Assembly: GCA_029862925.1 (NCBI GenBank)
Contig: JAOTWJ010000014.1
Span: 1 to 40,213 of the forward strand
Source of the DNA: Gemmatimonadota bacterium
GTDB taxonomy: Bacteria > Gemmatimonadota > Gemmatimonadetes > Gemmatimonadales > GWC2-71-9
Reading direction: 5' to 3'
DNA length: 40,213 bases
The notes below the pieces were generated by a model that made no database searches, had not been told where the DNA came from, and saw nothing but the letters and a program-made list of their open reading frames with translations. The translations under genes were made by a program, and so were the position numbers. Within the stretch, counting starts at the first letter, position 1. Each line of letters begins with the position of its first letter. Positions 15,853 through 23,764 of this stretch are shown here, piece by piece.

Positions 15853-17217
15853 CTACGCGACCAGGTCCCCGGCCGCGGCCACGAGCGCCTCGGCCGCGTC
15901 CGGCGTGCGCGCCTCGGCGATGAACCGCACGATGGGCTCCGTCCCCGAGGGGCGCACGTGCAGCCAGCGATCGGCCCACGCCAGCCGCAGCCCATCCTGC
16001 CGATCGGTGGCGGCGTCCGGGAACCGGGCGATCAGCGCCCCGTAGGCCGCGTCCAGGTCCGCGCCGCGCGGTGCCTTGGCCTTCACGATCGTGTAGCGCG
16101 GCCGGGCGGCCACCCGGTCGTGCACCGCGTCGCCGGTGGCCGCCAGCAGGTCGAGCACGAGCGCCGCCGCGAGCGGGGCGTCGCGGCCCAGATGGAGCGC
16201 GGGCAGCATCACCCCCCCGTTCCCCTCCCCACCGACCACCGCGCCCGCCCGGCGCATCGCGCGGGCCACGTTCGCCTCGCCCACCGGCGCGCGCGCGACC
16301 GTGACCCCGTACGCGCCGGCGACGTCGTCGACCACCAGCGACGTGGACAGGTTCACCACGACGGGGCCCGCGCGGCGGCGCAGCACCGCCTCGACGGCGA
16401 ACGCGAGCGTGTAGTCCTCTCCGATGGGGGCGCCCGTACCGTCCACGAGAGCCAGCCGGTCCACATCGGGATCCACCGCGATGCCGAGGTCCGCGCCGGT
16501 TCGGCGCACGAGGGCGCTCAGCTCGCCCAGATGTGCGGGGATCGGCTCCGGGGCCCGCGGGAATCGCCCGTCCGTCTCCGTATGAATCGCGGTGACCGTA
16601 CAGCCGAGCGCCTCGAGCAGCGCCGGCATGATGGTGCCACCCGCCCCGCGCACACAGTCGAGGGCCACGGTGAAACCCCGCGCGCGGATCCGGGCGACGT
16701 CCACATGGGGGAGGGCGAGCACGCGGGCGAGGTGGCGCTGCACGGCCCCGTCGTCCCGCGCGGTGTCCCCCAGGCCGTCCCAGCCGGCGCGCGGGAGGGT
16801 GCCGGCCAGCAGCGCCTGCAGCCGCTCGGCGGCCGGCTGGTCGAGAAACAGGCCGTCCGCGCCGACGAACTTGAGCGCGTTCCACTCGATCGGATTGTGG
16901 CTCGCCGTGATCACCAGGCCGCCCCCGGCGCCGTGGTGTTCGACGGCGAGCTGCGCGGTGGGCGTGGGAATCAGACCGGCGTCGATCACCCGGCACCCGA
17001 CCGACACCAGCCCCGCCGCGGCCGCGGCGGCGAACATCGGCCCCGAGACCCGGGCGTCCCGCGCCAGCACCACGGCCGACGGCCGCTCGCCATTGCGCAC
17101 CAGCGTGCCGAACGCCGCGGCATAGCGCGCGACGAGCTCCGGGGTGAGGTCCTTGCCCACGATGCCCCGGACGCCGGACACCGAGACCATCAGCGTGTCG
17201 GCCGGTGCCGCGCTCAT
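15853..17217 (-). CDS. glmM: Phosphoglucosamine mutase (alpha-D-phosphohexomutase family)
   Basis: A 454-aa phosphohexomutase. It has the phosphoserine loop TASHNP with Ser106, the metal loop DPDVDR (249-254), a sugar-binding loop GEGNGG (330-335) and the phosphate-binding loop RPSGTEP (422-428). The neighbour glmS argues for glucosamine-6-phosphate to glucosamine-1-phosphate. The sugar loop GEGNGG differs from the GEQSGH of classical bacterial GlmM and resembles forms I recall from archaeal-type mutases, so phosphomannomutase activity or dual use is possible. Its start overlaps the HD-GYP regulator stop as ATGA. GlmU is not in the window. Confidence 0.87.
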   Translation of the reverse strand: MSAAPADTLMVSVSGVRGIVGKDLTPELVARYAAAFGTLVRNGERPSAVVLARDARVSGPMFAAAAAAGLVSVGCRVIDAGLIPTPTAQLAVEHHGAGGGLVITASHNPIEWNALKFVGADGLFLDQPAAERLQALLAGTLPRAGWDGLGDTARDDGAVQRHLARVLALPHVDVARIRARGFTVALDCVRGAGGTIMPALLEALGCTVTAIHTETDGRFPRAPEPIPAHLGELSALVRRTGADLGIAVDPDVDRLALVDGTGAPIGEDYTLAFAVEAVLRRRAGPVVVNLSTSLVVDDVAGAYGVTVARAPVGEANVARAMRRAGAVVGGEGNGGVMLPALHLGRDAPLAAALVLDLLAATGDAVHDRVAARPRYTIVKAKAPRGADLDAAYGALIARFPDAATDRQDGLRLAWADRWLHVRPSGTEPIVRFIAEARTPDAAEALVAAAGDLVA

Positions 17218-18308
17218 CCCGCCTCCTCGCCGAGGAGATCGGCGCCGAGCACCACCCCGCGCGGGGTGCGCAGGCGCGAGGCCGACGGGACCGTGGGCGG
17301 GGCCTCCCGACACACGACTTCGAACGCCGCGATCACCTCCGGATCGAACTGCGCCCCGGCGCACGCCCGCAGCTCCGCCGTCGCCGCCGCCGCCGACAGG
17401 CCCGCCCGGTACGGCCGGCCCGTGGTCATGGCATCGAACGCATCGACGACGGTGACGATGCGGGCGTGCAGTGGAATCGCGGCATCGCGGAGCCCGTCGG
17501 GCAGCCCGGTGCCGTCGAGCCGCTCGTGGTGCCACCGGATGATCTCGAGTGCCGGGTCCGCCCCTTTGAGCAGCGGCGTCATGATCCGTGCGCCGATCAC
17601 CGTGTGCTCCATGATGTGCCGATACTCTTCCTGCGTGAGCGGCCCCGGTTTCTGAAGGACCGTCTCGCTGACGCCGATCTTGCCCACGTCGTGCAGCTCG
17701 GCGCCGAGCCGGATGATCTGCACCGTGTCATCGTCCAGCCCCAGACGTCGCGCCGTCGCCTCGGCAAAAGCGGCGACGCGCACCGAATGCCCGCGGGTGT
17801 ACCGGTCCTTGGCCTCGAGCGCATGCACGATCGACTGGATGCCCTCGAGAAACAGCTCTTCGATGCGGCGCGCCTGCTGGCGCACGAGGTCGGCCAGATG
17901 CTCCTGGTAGCGCCGGTTCTCGAGCAGCAACTGGCGACGCTCCACCGCCTGATGCACCCGCTGCCGAAGCTGCGCCATCTGGAACGGCTTGACGATGTAG
18001 TCGAAGGCCCCCTGGCGCAGGCAGTCCACCGCGGTGTCCAGTTCCGCCACGCCGGTCACCATGATGACTTCGATGTCCGGGTGACTCGCCCGCACGGTCT
18101 GCAGCAGCTGCAGGCCGTCCATCTCGGGCATCTGGATATCCGAGACGATCACGTGTGGCGACTCGCGGCGCAGCAGCTCGAGCGCCTCCCGCCCCGTCGC
18201 GGCCTCGACGCACGTACACCCGCGCCGCGCCAGGCCGCGCGCGATGGCCGATCGCACGATCTCCTCATCGTCAACCACCAGACAGCGAATAGAGGAGAGC
18301 TCAGGCAT
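17214..18308 (-). CDS. Response regulator with REC and HD-GYP domains
   Basis: A 364-aa cytosolic regulator predicted to hydrolyse cyclic di-GMP. The receiver domain (about 5-122) has DD at 13-14, phospho-acceptor Asp57, Thr85 and Lys107. A coiled linker (about 123-155) leads to the HD-GYP domain with HDVGKIG at 206-212, HHERLDG at 260-266 and supporting His174 and His235. The hallmark GYP is GLP here (268-270), a known kind of variation that could affect partner binding more than metal binding, as all metal ligands look intact. It is the first gene of an operon with glmM, glmS, dtd and maf, linking cyclic-di-GMP signalling to amino-sugar supply. The cognate kinase is not adjacent. Confidence 0.92.
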   Translation of the reverse strand: MPELSSIRCLVVDDEEIVRSAIARGLARRGCTCVEAATGREALELLRRESPHVIVSDIQMPEMDGLQLLQTVRASHPDIEVIMVTGVAELDTAVDCLRQGAFDYIVKPFQMAQLRQRVHQAVERRQLLLENRRYQEHLADLVRQQARRIEELFLEGIQSIVHALEAKDRYTRGHSVRVAAFAEATARRLGLDDDTVQIIRLGAELHDVGKIGVSETVLQKPGPLTQEEYRHIMEHTVIGARIMTPLLKGADPALEIIRWHHERLDGTGLPDGLRDAAIPLHARIVTVVDAFDAMTTGRPYRAGLSAAAATAELRACAGAQFDPEVIAAFEVVCREAPPTVPSASRLRTPRGVVLGADLLGEEAG

Positions 18309-18355
18309 CTCGCTTGAACGTAGCCGCCACCACGTTCCCCTACAAGCACGGTCGC

Positions 18356-18385
18356 TTGCCGGGCCCGGCGGCGCGCGAGTAGGTT
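18356..18385 (+). promoter_or_regulatory. Weak candidate promoter for the PLP enzyme gene
   Basis: TTGCCG (18356-18361) and TAGGTT (18380-18385) are 18 bases apart in the 101-base divergent gap between the HD-GYP regulator and the PLP enzyme. Both match the sigma-70 consensus only partly. Confidence 0.22.
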
Positions 18386-18409
18386 CCGAGGCCCGAGACG
18401 GATAGGCTC

Positions 18410-19588
18410 ATGGCCCGCGTCCACGACGACGATCTGCGGCACGGGTTCGCCACCCGCGCCATCCACGCCGGACAGGCGCCGGATCCCACCACCGGGGCCA
18501 TCATGCCGCCCATTTACCAGACGTCCACCTACGTCCAGGACGGTCTGGGACGGCACCGCGGATTCGAGTATGCGCGGACCCGGAACCCGACGCGCGACGC
18601 ACTCGAACGCAACGTCGCGGCGCTGGAAGGCGGCCGCCACGGCCTCGCCTGGGCCTCCGGCCTCGCGGCCACCGACGCGATCCTCAAGCTCCTCTCGGCC
18701 GGCGACCACGTGGTGTGCGGCGAGAACGTCTACGGGGGCACCCACCGCCTGATGCAGCAGATCTTCGCCCGGCTCGGCCTGGCGTTCTCCTTCGTCGATA
18801 CGCGCGATCCCGAGATCATCGATCGAGCGTGCACCCCCGCTACGCGGATGCTGTTCGTCGAGACGCCCACCAACCCGATGATGCGGCTCACCGACCTCGC
18901 CACCGCCGGAAGACTCGCCCGGGAGCGCCAGTTGCTCTTCGTGGTGGACAACACGTTTGCCACGCCGTACCTGCAGAACCCACTGGCGTTCGGCGCCGAT
19001 CTGGTCATGCATTCCAGCACCAAGTACCTGAACGGGCACAGCGACATGGTTGGGGGCATGATCGTCACCGCCCGCGACGACCTCGCGGAGCGCCTGGCGT
19101 TTCTGCAGAACGCCTCCGGCGCGGTCCCGGGTCCGATGGACTGCTGGCTGGCCCTGCGCGGGACCAAGACGCTCCCCCTGCGGATGGCGCGGCACGACCA
19201 GTCCGGCCGCCGCATCGCCGGGTGGCTCAGCGAACGGTCGGAGGTCCAGCGCGTGTACTATCCCGGCCTGCCGACCCACGAGCAGCACGAGCTCGCCTGC
19301 CGGCAGATGCGGGGGTTCGGCGGGATGGTCTCCTTCGACCTCGGCTCGCTGGAGGGGGCCCGTCGGGTCGTCGAGGCCACCAGGATCTTCGCGTTCGCCG
19401 AGTCCCTGGGGGGCGTCGAGAGCCTGATTGGCCATCCGGCCTCCATGACGCATGCGAGTGTCCCGCGCGCGATGCGCGAGGGGATGGGACTGACCGACGG
19501 CCTGGTGCGGCTGTCGGTCGGCATCGAAGACCCCGACGACCTCATCGCCGATCTCCGCCAGGCGCTCGATCGGGCCGGCAAGGCGTAA
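18410..19588 (+). CDS. Trans-sulfuration PLP enzyme (cystathionine gamma-synthase/lyase family)
   Basis: A 392-aa cytosolic PLP enzyme of the Cys/Met metabolism family. The signature includes FEYARTRNPT (phosphate-binding Tyr54 and Arg56), ASGLAATDAI, ETPTNPMM, VVDNTFATP with Asp180 for the PLP ring nitrogen, and the cofactor lysine Lys205 in SSTKYLNGHSD. The C-terminal SLGGVESLIGHPASMTHAS is the usual substrate-site segment. Sequence alone cannot separate cystathionine gamma-synthase (MetB), gamma-lyase (MccB) and beta-lyase. The SSTKYLNGHSD and AFAESLGGVESL forms fit the gamma-synthase/lyase group best. It stands 80 bases upstream of the M48 peptidase gene. Confidence 0.9.
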   Translation: MARVHDDDLRHGFATRAIHAGQAPDPTTGAIMPPIYQTSTYVQDGLGRHRGFEYARTRNPTRDALERNVAALEGGRHGLAWASGLAATDAILKLLSAGDHVVCGENVYGGTHRLMQQIFARLGLAFSFVDTRDPEIIDRACTPATRMLFVETPTNPMMRLTDLATAGRLARERQLLFVVDNTFATPYLQNPLAFGADLVMHSSTKYLNGHSDMVGGMIVTARDDLAERLAFLQNASGAVPGPMDCWLALRGTKTLPLRMARHDQSGRRIAGWLSERSEVQRVYYPGLPTHEQHELACRQMRGFGGMVSFDLGSLEGARRVVEATRIFAFAESLGGVESLIGHPASMTHASVPRAMREGMGLTDGLVRLSVGIEDPDDLIADLRQALDRAGKA

Positions 19589-19591
19589 CGT

Positions 19592-19616
19592 GAAACCGAC
19601 CGGCGGGGCAACCGTA
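19592..19616 (+). promoter_or_regulatory. Possible ECF-like promoter (GAAAC ... CGTA) before the M48 gene
   Basis: GAAAC at 19592-19596 and CGTA at 19613-19616 are 16 bases apart, in the gap before the M48 peptidase gene. The layout is like the GAAAC/CGTC pairs at 1831 and 27315. It is weak, since the motifs are short. Confidence 0.22.
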
Positions 19617-19658
19617 CGGTCCAAGAGACCCGAATGACGTTCATCAGTTCTCCACGCT

Positions 19659-19663
19659 GGAGG
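19659..19663 (+). promoter_or_regulatory. Ribosome binding site of the M48 peptidase gene
   Basis: A perfect GGAGG lies 5 bases before ATG 19669 and fixes that start. Confidence 0.7.
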
Positions 19664-19668
19664 CAGTC

Positions 19669-20676
19669 ATGAGTGACCCGACGGGCACGCCAGGTCCCCG
19701 GCAGCGCACCGTCCTGACCCAGATCGCGCCCGACGCCTGGGAGCACCCGGCCGATCGCGCGGCGCTCAACGCGCTGCGCAAGGTCCCCGGATTCGATGAT
19801 GCCGTGAAGCGCATCTTCGGCTTCTTCGGCGAGCGCGGCATCCGGTTGCTGTTCCAAGCCAACGCCGTTCGCTGCGGCCCGCGCCAATACGCCCGGCTGC
19901 ACGGGTTGCTGATCGAAACGTGCGGCACGATGGACTGGCCGGAGGAGCCCGAGCTCTACGTGACCCAGACGCCGATGGTGAACGCCGGGGCGGTGGGCTT
20001 CGAGCATCCCTTCATCGTCCTGAATTCGGGCGCGGTGGGCCTGCTCGACGACGACGAGCTCCGCGTCCTGATCGGGCACGAGCTCGGCCACGTCATCAGT
20101 GGGCATGCGCTCTATCGCACCATCACCATCCTGCTGCTCGAGCTCGGATTCCAGAATCTGCCGTTCCTCGCGGGCATCGCCCTCATGCCCATCAAGCTCG
20201 CGCTGCTCGAGTGGTTCCGGAAAAGCGAGCTGTCGGCCGACCGGGCGGGACTCCTCGCGAGCCAGGACGAGACCGCGTCGCTGCGCGTCTTCCTCAAGCT
20301 CGCCGGCGGCGGCTCGATGCAGGATATGAACCTCGACGCCTTTCTCGAGCAGGCGCGCGAGTACGAAGCGCAGGGCGGCCCGCTGGATCAGGTCTACAAG
20401 ATCCTCAACACGCTGGGGGCCTCCCATCCCTTCAACACGTTGCGGGCGGCCGAGTTGAAGCGGTGGATCGAGGCGGGGACGTACGCCCAGATTCTCACCG
20501 GCGACTACCCGCACCGCGGCGCCGAGTCGCAGCAGCGCTCCTACATGGACGACGTGTCGGACGCGGCCAGCCATTACGCCAAGGAAGCGAAAGACGTCGT
20601 CGGAGACGTGGCGGAAGCGGCCAAGCGGGCGGCCGCGGCCTTCGCGGACGCCTTCAAGGAGTCCCGCAAGCAGTGA
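19669..20676 (+). CDS. M48-family zinc metallopeptidase with amphipathic C-terminal tail
   Basis: A 335-aa peptidase of the M48 (Ste24/HtpX/BepA-like) group. The zinc motif HELGH is at 137-141 and the third ligand Glu187 lies in SELSADRAG. A hydrophobic stretch between them (about 152-182) could touch or enter the membrane. No signal peptide is visible, so the protein is probably cytosolic or peripheral to the inner membrane. The last 45 residues (about 291-335) form an Ala/Lys/Asp/Glu-rich amphipathic helix with repeated KEAKDV- and AEAAKRA-like units, resembling lipid-surface or LEA-type helices. Its role is probably protein quality control at the membrane. It is coupled to purD by a GTGA overlap, likely operon economy, not shared function. 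Confidence 0.88.
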   Translation: MSDPTGTPGPRQRTVLTQIAPDAWEHPADRAALNALRKVPGFDDAVKRIFGFFGERGIRLLFQANAVRCGPRQYARLHGLLIETCGTMDWPEEPELYVTQTPMVNAGAVGFEHPFIVLNSGAVGLLDDDELRVLIGHELGHVISGHALYRTITILLLELGFQNLPFLAGIALMPIKLALLEWFRKSELSADRAGLLASQDETASLRVFLKLAGGGSMQDMNLDAFLEQAREYEAQGGPLDQVYKILNTLGASHPFNTLRAAELKRWIEAGTYAQILTGDYPHRGAESQQRSYMDDVSDAASHYAKEAKDVVGDVAEAAKRAAAAFADAFKESRKQ

Positions 20677-21950
20677 ACGTGCTGGTGGTCGGAGGCGGCG
20701 GGCGGGAGCACGCGATCGCCTGGAGGCTCGCGCGCACCGCCCGCGTCTTCTGCGCCCCCGGGAACCCCGGCACGGCTGGCCTCGCCACCAACCTCCCCAT
20801 TGCCGTCACAAACCACCGCGCCCTGCGCGACGCGGTCCGCACGCACGCCATCGACCTCACGATCGTCGGGCCGGAAGGACCCCTGGCCGCCGGGCTCGCC
20901 GACGAGCTCGGCGCGGCCGGACACGCCGTCTTCGGCCCATCGGCGGCGGGCGCCCGCATCGAAGCGTCCAAGGCGTTCGCCAAGGGACTCATGCACGAGG
21001 CGGGCATCCCCACGGCGGCGTCCCGCACGTTTACGCACCTCGACGACGCGCGTCGCTACATCGACCGTCATCCCGAGCCGCTCGTGGTCAAGGCCTCGGG
21101 ACTTGCCGCCGGCAAGGGCGCGGTCGTCTGCGCCACTCGGCCGGACGCCCTCGCGGCGGCGCGCGCCATGTTCGACGGGCAGTTTGGCCCCGCGGGCGAC
21201 CAGGTGGTGATCGAAGCGTTCCTGGAGGGCGAGGAGCTGTCGGTGTTCGCGCTCACTGACGGCGAGCGCGTGTTGCTGCTCCCGGCGGCCCAGGATCACA
21301 AGCGGCTGCACGAGGGGGACACCGGCCCGAACACGGGCGGGATGGGCGCGTATACACCGGTCTCGATCGCCACCGAGCCGCTGCTCGATCGCGTAGAGCG
21401 GGAGATTCTCCTCCCGACCCTCGCCGCCCTGGCCGCGCGCGGCGCGCCGTATCGCGGCGTGCTCTACGCGGGCCTCATGATCGCGCCCGACGGCGCTCCC
21501 GCCGTCATCGAGTTCAACTGCCGCCTGGGCGACCCGGAGGCGCAAGTCGTCCTGCCCGCCACGGACGCGGACCTGCTCGAGGACTTCTGGCGGATCGCCG
21601 CGCAGGAACCCTGGGCCCCCGCGAGACGGCACCTCCCGGCGCAACACGCCGCCGTGACCACAGTCGTGGCCGCCCCCGGCTACCCCGAGGCCCCGATCAA
21701 GGGCGCGCGCGTCACGCTCCCGACCGAGACGCCCCCGGACGCCCTGGTGTTCCATGCCGGCACCCGCCGGGAGGCGGACGGCACGCTGGTGGTCGCCGGC
21801 GGCCGGGTGCTGTGCGCGACGGGATTCGGGCCGGACGTGGCGGCCGCCGCCACCGCGAGTCGGCGGCTGGCCGACGCGATCGCGTTCGACGGCAAGGTCC
21901 TGCGCCGGGACATCGCCTGGCGGGAGATCCAGCGTGCCGGAGCTGCCTGA
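20673..21950 (+). CDS. purD: Phosphoribosylamine-glycine ligase
   Basis: A 425-aa cytosolic ATP-grasp enzyme of purine synthesis, joining glycine to phosphoribosylamine to give GAR. It begins MNVLVVGGGGREHAIAW, the family hallmark, followed by GPEGPLAAG, KASGLAAGKG, QDHKRLHEGD and NTGGMGAYTP, and the metal-binding EFNCRLGDPEAQ. Full length and all key segments are present. The start is GTG 20673, which overlaps the M48 stop as GTGA. The 3' end overlaps mutM by 17 bases. Confidence 0.97.
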   Translation: MNVLVVGGGGREHAIAWRLARTARVFCAPGNPGTAGLATNLPIAVTNHRALRDAVRTHAIDLTIVGPEGPLAAGLADELGAAGHAVFGPSAAGARIEASKAFAKGLMHEAGIPTAASRTFTHLDDARRYIDRHPEPLVVKASGLAAGKGAVVCATRPDALAAARAMFDGQFGPAGDQVVIEAFLEGEELSVFALTDGERVLLLPAAQDHKRLHEGDTGPNTGGMGAYTPVSIATEPLLDRVEREILLPTLAALAARGAPYRGVLYAGLMIAPDGAPAVIEFNCRLGDPEAQVVLPATDADLLEDFWRIAAQEPWAPARRHLPAQHAAVTTVVAAPGYPEAPIKGARVTLPTETPPDALVFHAGTRREADGTLVVAGGRVLCATGFGPDVAAAATASRRLADAIAFDGKVLRRDIAWREIQRAGAA

Positions 21951-22782
21951 GGTCGAGACGATCGTCCGGGATCTCGCCTCTCGCCTCGCCGGTCGCGCCC
22001 TCCGTCAACCCCACCTCCACAAGACCGACGTACTGCGCGGCGTCTCGCGCCGACGCCTGCTGCGCACGCTCGACGGCAACCGGATCGCGGACCTCACCCG
22101 CCGGGCCAAGCACCTGGTTTTTTGCCTGGAGACGGGGCACCGCATGGTGATTCAGCTGCGCATGACCGGCTCCCTCCTGCTCCATCCGCGGCCGCTGAAC
22201 CGGGAGGCGCGGCGCTACGCCGTGCTCGAGGTGCAGGTCCGCGGCGCCGGCCGGCTCGTGTTCCGCGACGTGCGGCGGCTGGGCACGATCCACCTCTTGG
22301 ACGAAGCGGGGTGGCAGGCCTATACTGCACGCATCGGTGACGAGCCACTCGACGCCGACTTCGATCTCGCCCGGTTCCGGGCCCGGCTTCACGGCAGCCG
22401 TCAGGCAGTCAAGAAGGTGCTGATGGACCAGCGCAAACTGGCCGGAGTGGGGAACATCTACGCCAACGAGGCGCTGTTCCGGGCCGGGGTGGATCCGTCC
22501 CGCCGAGTCGATCGCCTGCGCCCGGCCGAAACGGCTCGCCTGTTCGTGGCGGTGCGCCAGGTGCTGGCCGACGCGGTCGCCGGTCGCGGGACGACCGTGC
22601 GCGACTACCGCACCGGCACCGGGCAACCGGGCACCTATCAACTCGCGCTGCACGTGTACGGTCGCGACGGCGAGCCCTGTGTCCGCTGCGGCACCCGGCT
22701 GGCCACCACGCACGCCATCGACGGGCGGGCCACGACCTTCTGCTGGCGCTGCCAGGGAGTTCGCCCAGATGGCGTCGCGTAA
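21934..22782 (+). CDS. mutM: Formamidopyrimidine-DNA glycosylase
   Basis: A 282-aa base-excision repair enzyme that removes 8-oxoguanine and formamidopyrimidines and nicks the abasic site. Translation from GTG 21934 yields MPELPEVETIV with Pro2 as the nucleophile and Glu3. Lys59 lies in RRAKHL, the helix-two-turn-helix region is around KLAGVGNIYANEALF (168-182), and the zinc finger cysteines are 249, 252, 270 and 273. MutM is favoured over Nei because of MPELPEVE and this lysine loop. It overlaps purD by 17 bases and the downstream zincin by 14 bases, so the four genes are tightly packed. Confidence 0.96.
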   Translation: MPELPEVETIVRDLASRLAGRALRQPHLHKTDVLRGVSRRRLLRTLDGNRIADLTRRAKHLVFCLETGHRMVIQLRMTGSLLLHPRPLNREARRYAVLEVQVRGAGRLVFRDVRRLGTIHLLDEAGWQAYTARIGDEPLDADFDLARFRARLHGSRQAVKKVLMDQRKLAGVGNIYANEALFRAGVDPSRRVDRLRPAETARLFVAVRQVLADAVAGRGTTVRDYRTGTGQPGTYQLALHVYGRDGEPCVRCGTRLATTHAIDGRATTFCWRCQGVRPDGVA

Positions 22783-23764
22783 GCGGCGGCGCAAGCCCGC
22801 GCCGCAGCCGGAGCTGCGCTGCCAGTGCGGTGAGGAGCTGAAACGGTTTCGCCCGTTCTGCCCCCGGTGCGGCCGCGCGCACATCTGGGGCGACACGGCG
22901 CATGAGACCAATGCCGAGTGCGGCCACTGCGGGTGGGTGGTGTCGGACTACTCATGGTATTGCCCGTGGTGCGGCGAGGATATCCACGAGGCGGACGTGT
23001 CGAGCGACCGTCCGCTCAAGGCGCCGGCCGGATTCCGGTTCTCCGCCAAGTGCGACGCGGGCTGTGGAGGCGGCGTGCAGTACCCCATGCCGCACTGCCC
23101 GTGGTGCGGGGCCGAGCAGGAATGGCCCGACGACGAGTACGAGGGCACGTGTCCCCACTGCAGCCGGGGCGTGGACGACTGGATGGACCACTGCCCGTGG
23201 TGCGGAGAAGACGCCACGGGCCAGGACCTCATTCCCCGCGCGTTGCGTCGCGTGCGCCGGCTGCTGCTCGTCTCCCGCATCCGGCCGTGGGGCTTTCGCA
23301 TCCTGCTGCGGCCGGGCGTGTCGGGCGTCGACCCCAAGTACCCCAAGATCGTCGAGATCGACAACGACTGGGTGGGGAAGCGCAACCGGCACGAGATCCC
23401 GTGGCCCATGCTCGTCGGGCTCACCTGCCACGAGCTGGGCCACAGCTTTCTCTACCACCACTGGCGCTGGACCCGTGATTGGCAGTTCGTCGAGGCGTTC
23501 GGCGAGGTGGACAAGGCGTATCGAGTGTCCGACGCGGGGTGGGTGGACTTTCAGCGTCGGCGGGTGACCACCACGCATCCCAACTTCGTGACGGCCTACG
23601 CCGCGACTCATCCGCAGGAGGATTTCGCGGAGACGTTCCGCTTCTACGTCACCCGGCGGGGCCGCATGCGCGAGCTCCTGGCCGAGATGGGGCAGAAGCG
23701 GAAGGGTGTGGTGGTGTACCAGAAGTTCCTCGAATTGCACCGGTATCTCCGGGGCCTCCGGTGA
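22769..23764 (+). CDS. Putative zincin metallopeptidase with four N-terminal zinc ribbons
   Basis: A 331-aa protein I do not recognise by name. A Lys/Arg-rich start (KRRRK) could touch nucleic acid. Sixteen cysteines form four ribbon-like pairs: 18/20 with 31/34, 51/54 with 65/68, 95/99 with 110/113, and 128/131 with 142/145; three of the four second knuckles read CPWCG. The C-terminal half carries a zincin motif HELGH at 221-225 in LTCHELGHSFLYHHW. A later HPQEDFAETF (281-290) probably gives the third zinc ligand, as in putative zinc-binding peptidases (Peptidase_Mx type). No signal peptide is seen, so it is cytosolic. It starts at ATG 22769 behind AGGGAG. It sits between mutM and a UvrC-like nuclease, both overlapping. 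A role in DNA-protein crosslink repair is inference only. Confidence 0.75.
   Translation: MASRKRRRKPAPQPELRCQCGEELKRFRPFCPRCGRAHIWGDTAHETNAECGHCGWVVSDYSWYCPWCGEDIHEADVSSDRPLKAPAGFRFSAKCDAGCGGGVQYPMPHCPWCGAEQEWPDDEYEGTCPHCSRGVDDWMDHCPWCGEDATGQDLIPRALRRVRRLLLVSRIRPWGFRILLRPGVSGVDPKYPKIVEIDNDWVGKRNRHEIPWPMLVGLTCHELGHSFLYHHWRWTRDWQFVEAFGEVDKAYRVSDAGWVDFQRRRVTTTHPNFVTAYAATHPQEDFAETFRFYVTRRGRMRELLAEMGQKRKGVVVYQKFLELHRYLRGLR

Noticed and set aside
14646-15923. 425-codon plus frame opposite glmS
   Set aside because: glmS is certain on the other strand and this frame has no recognisable domain.
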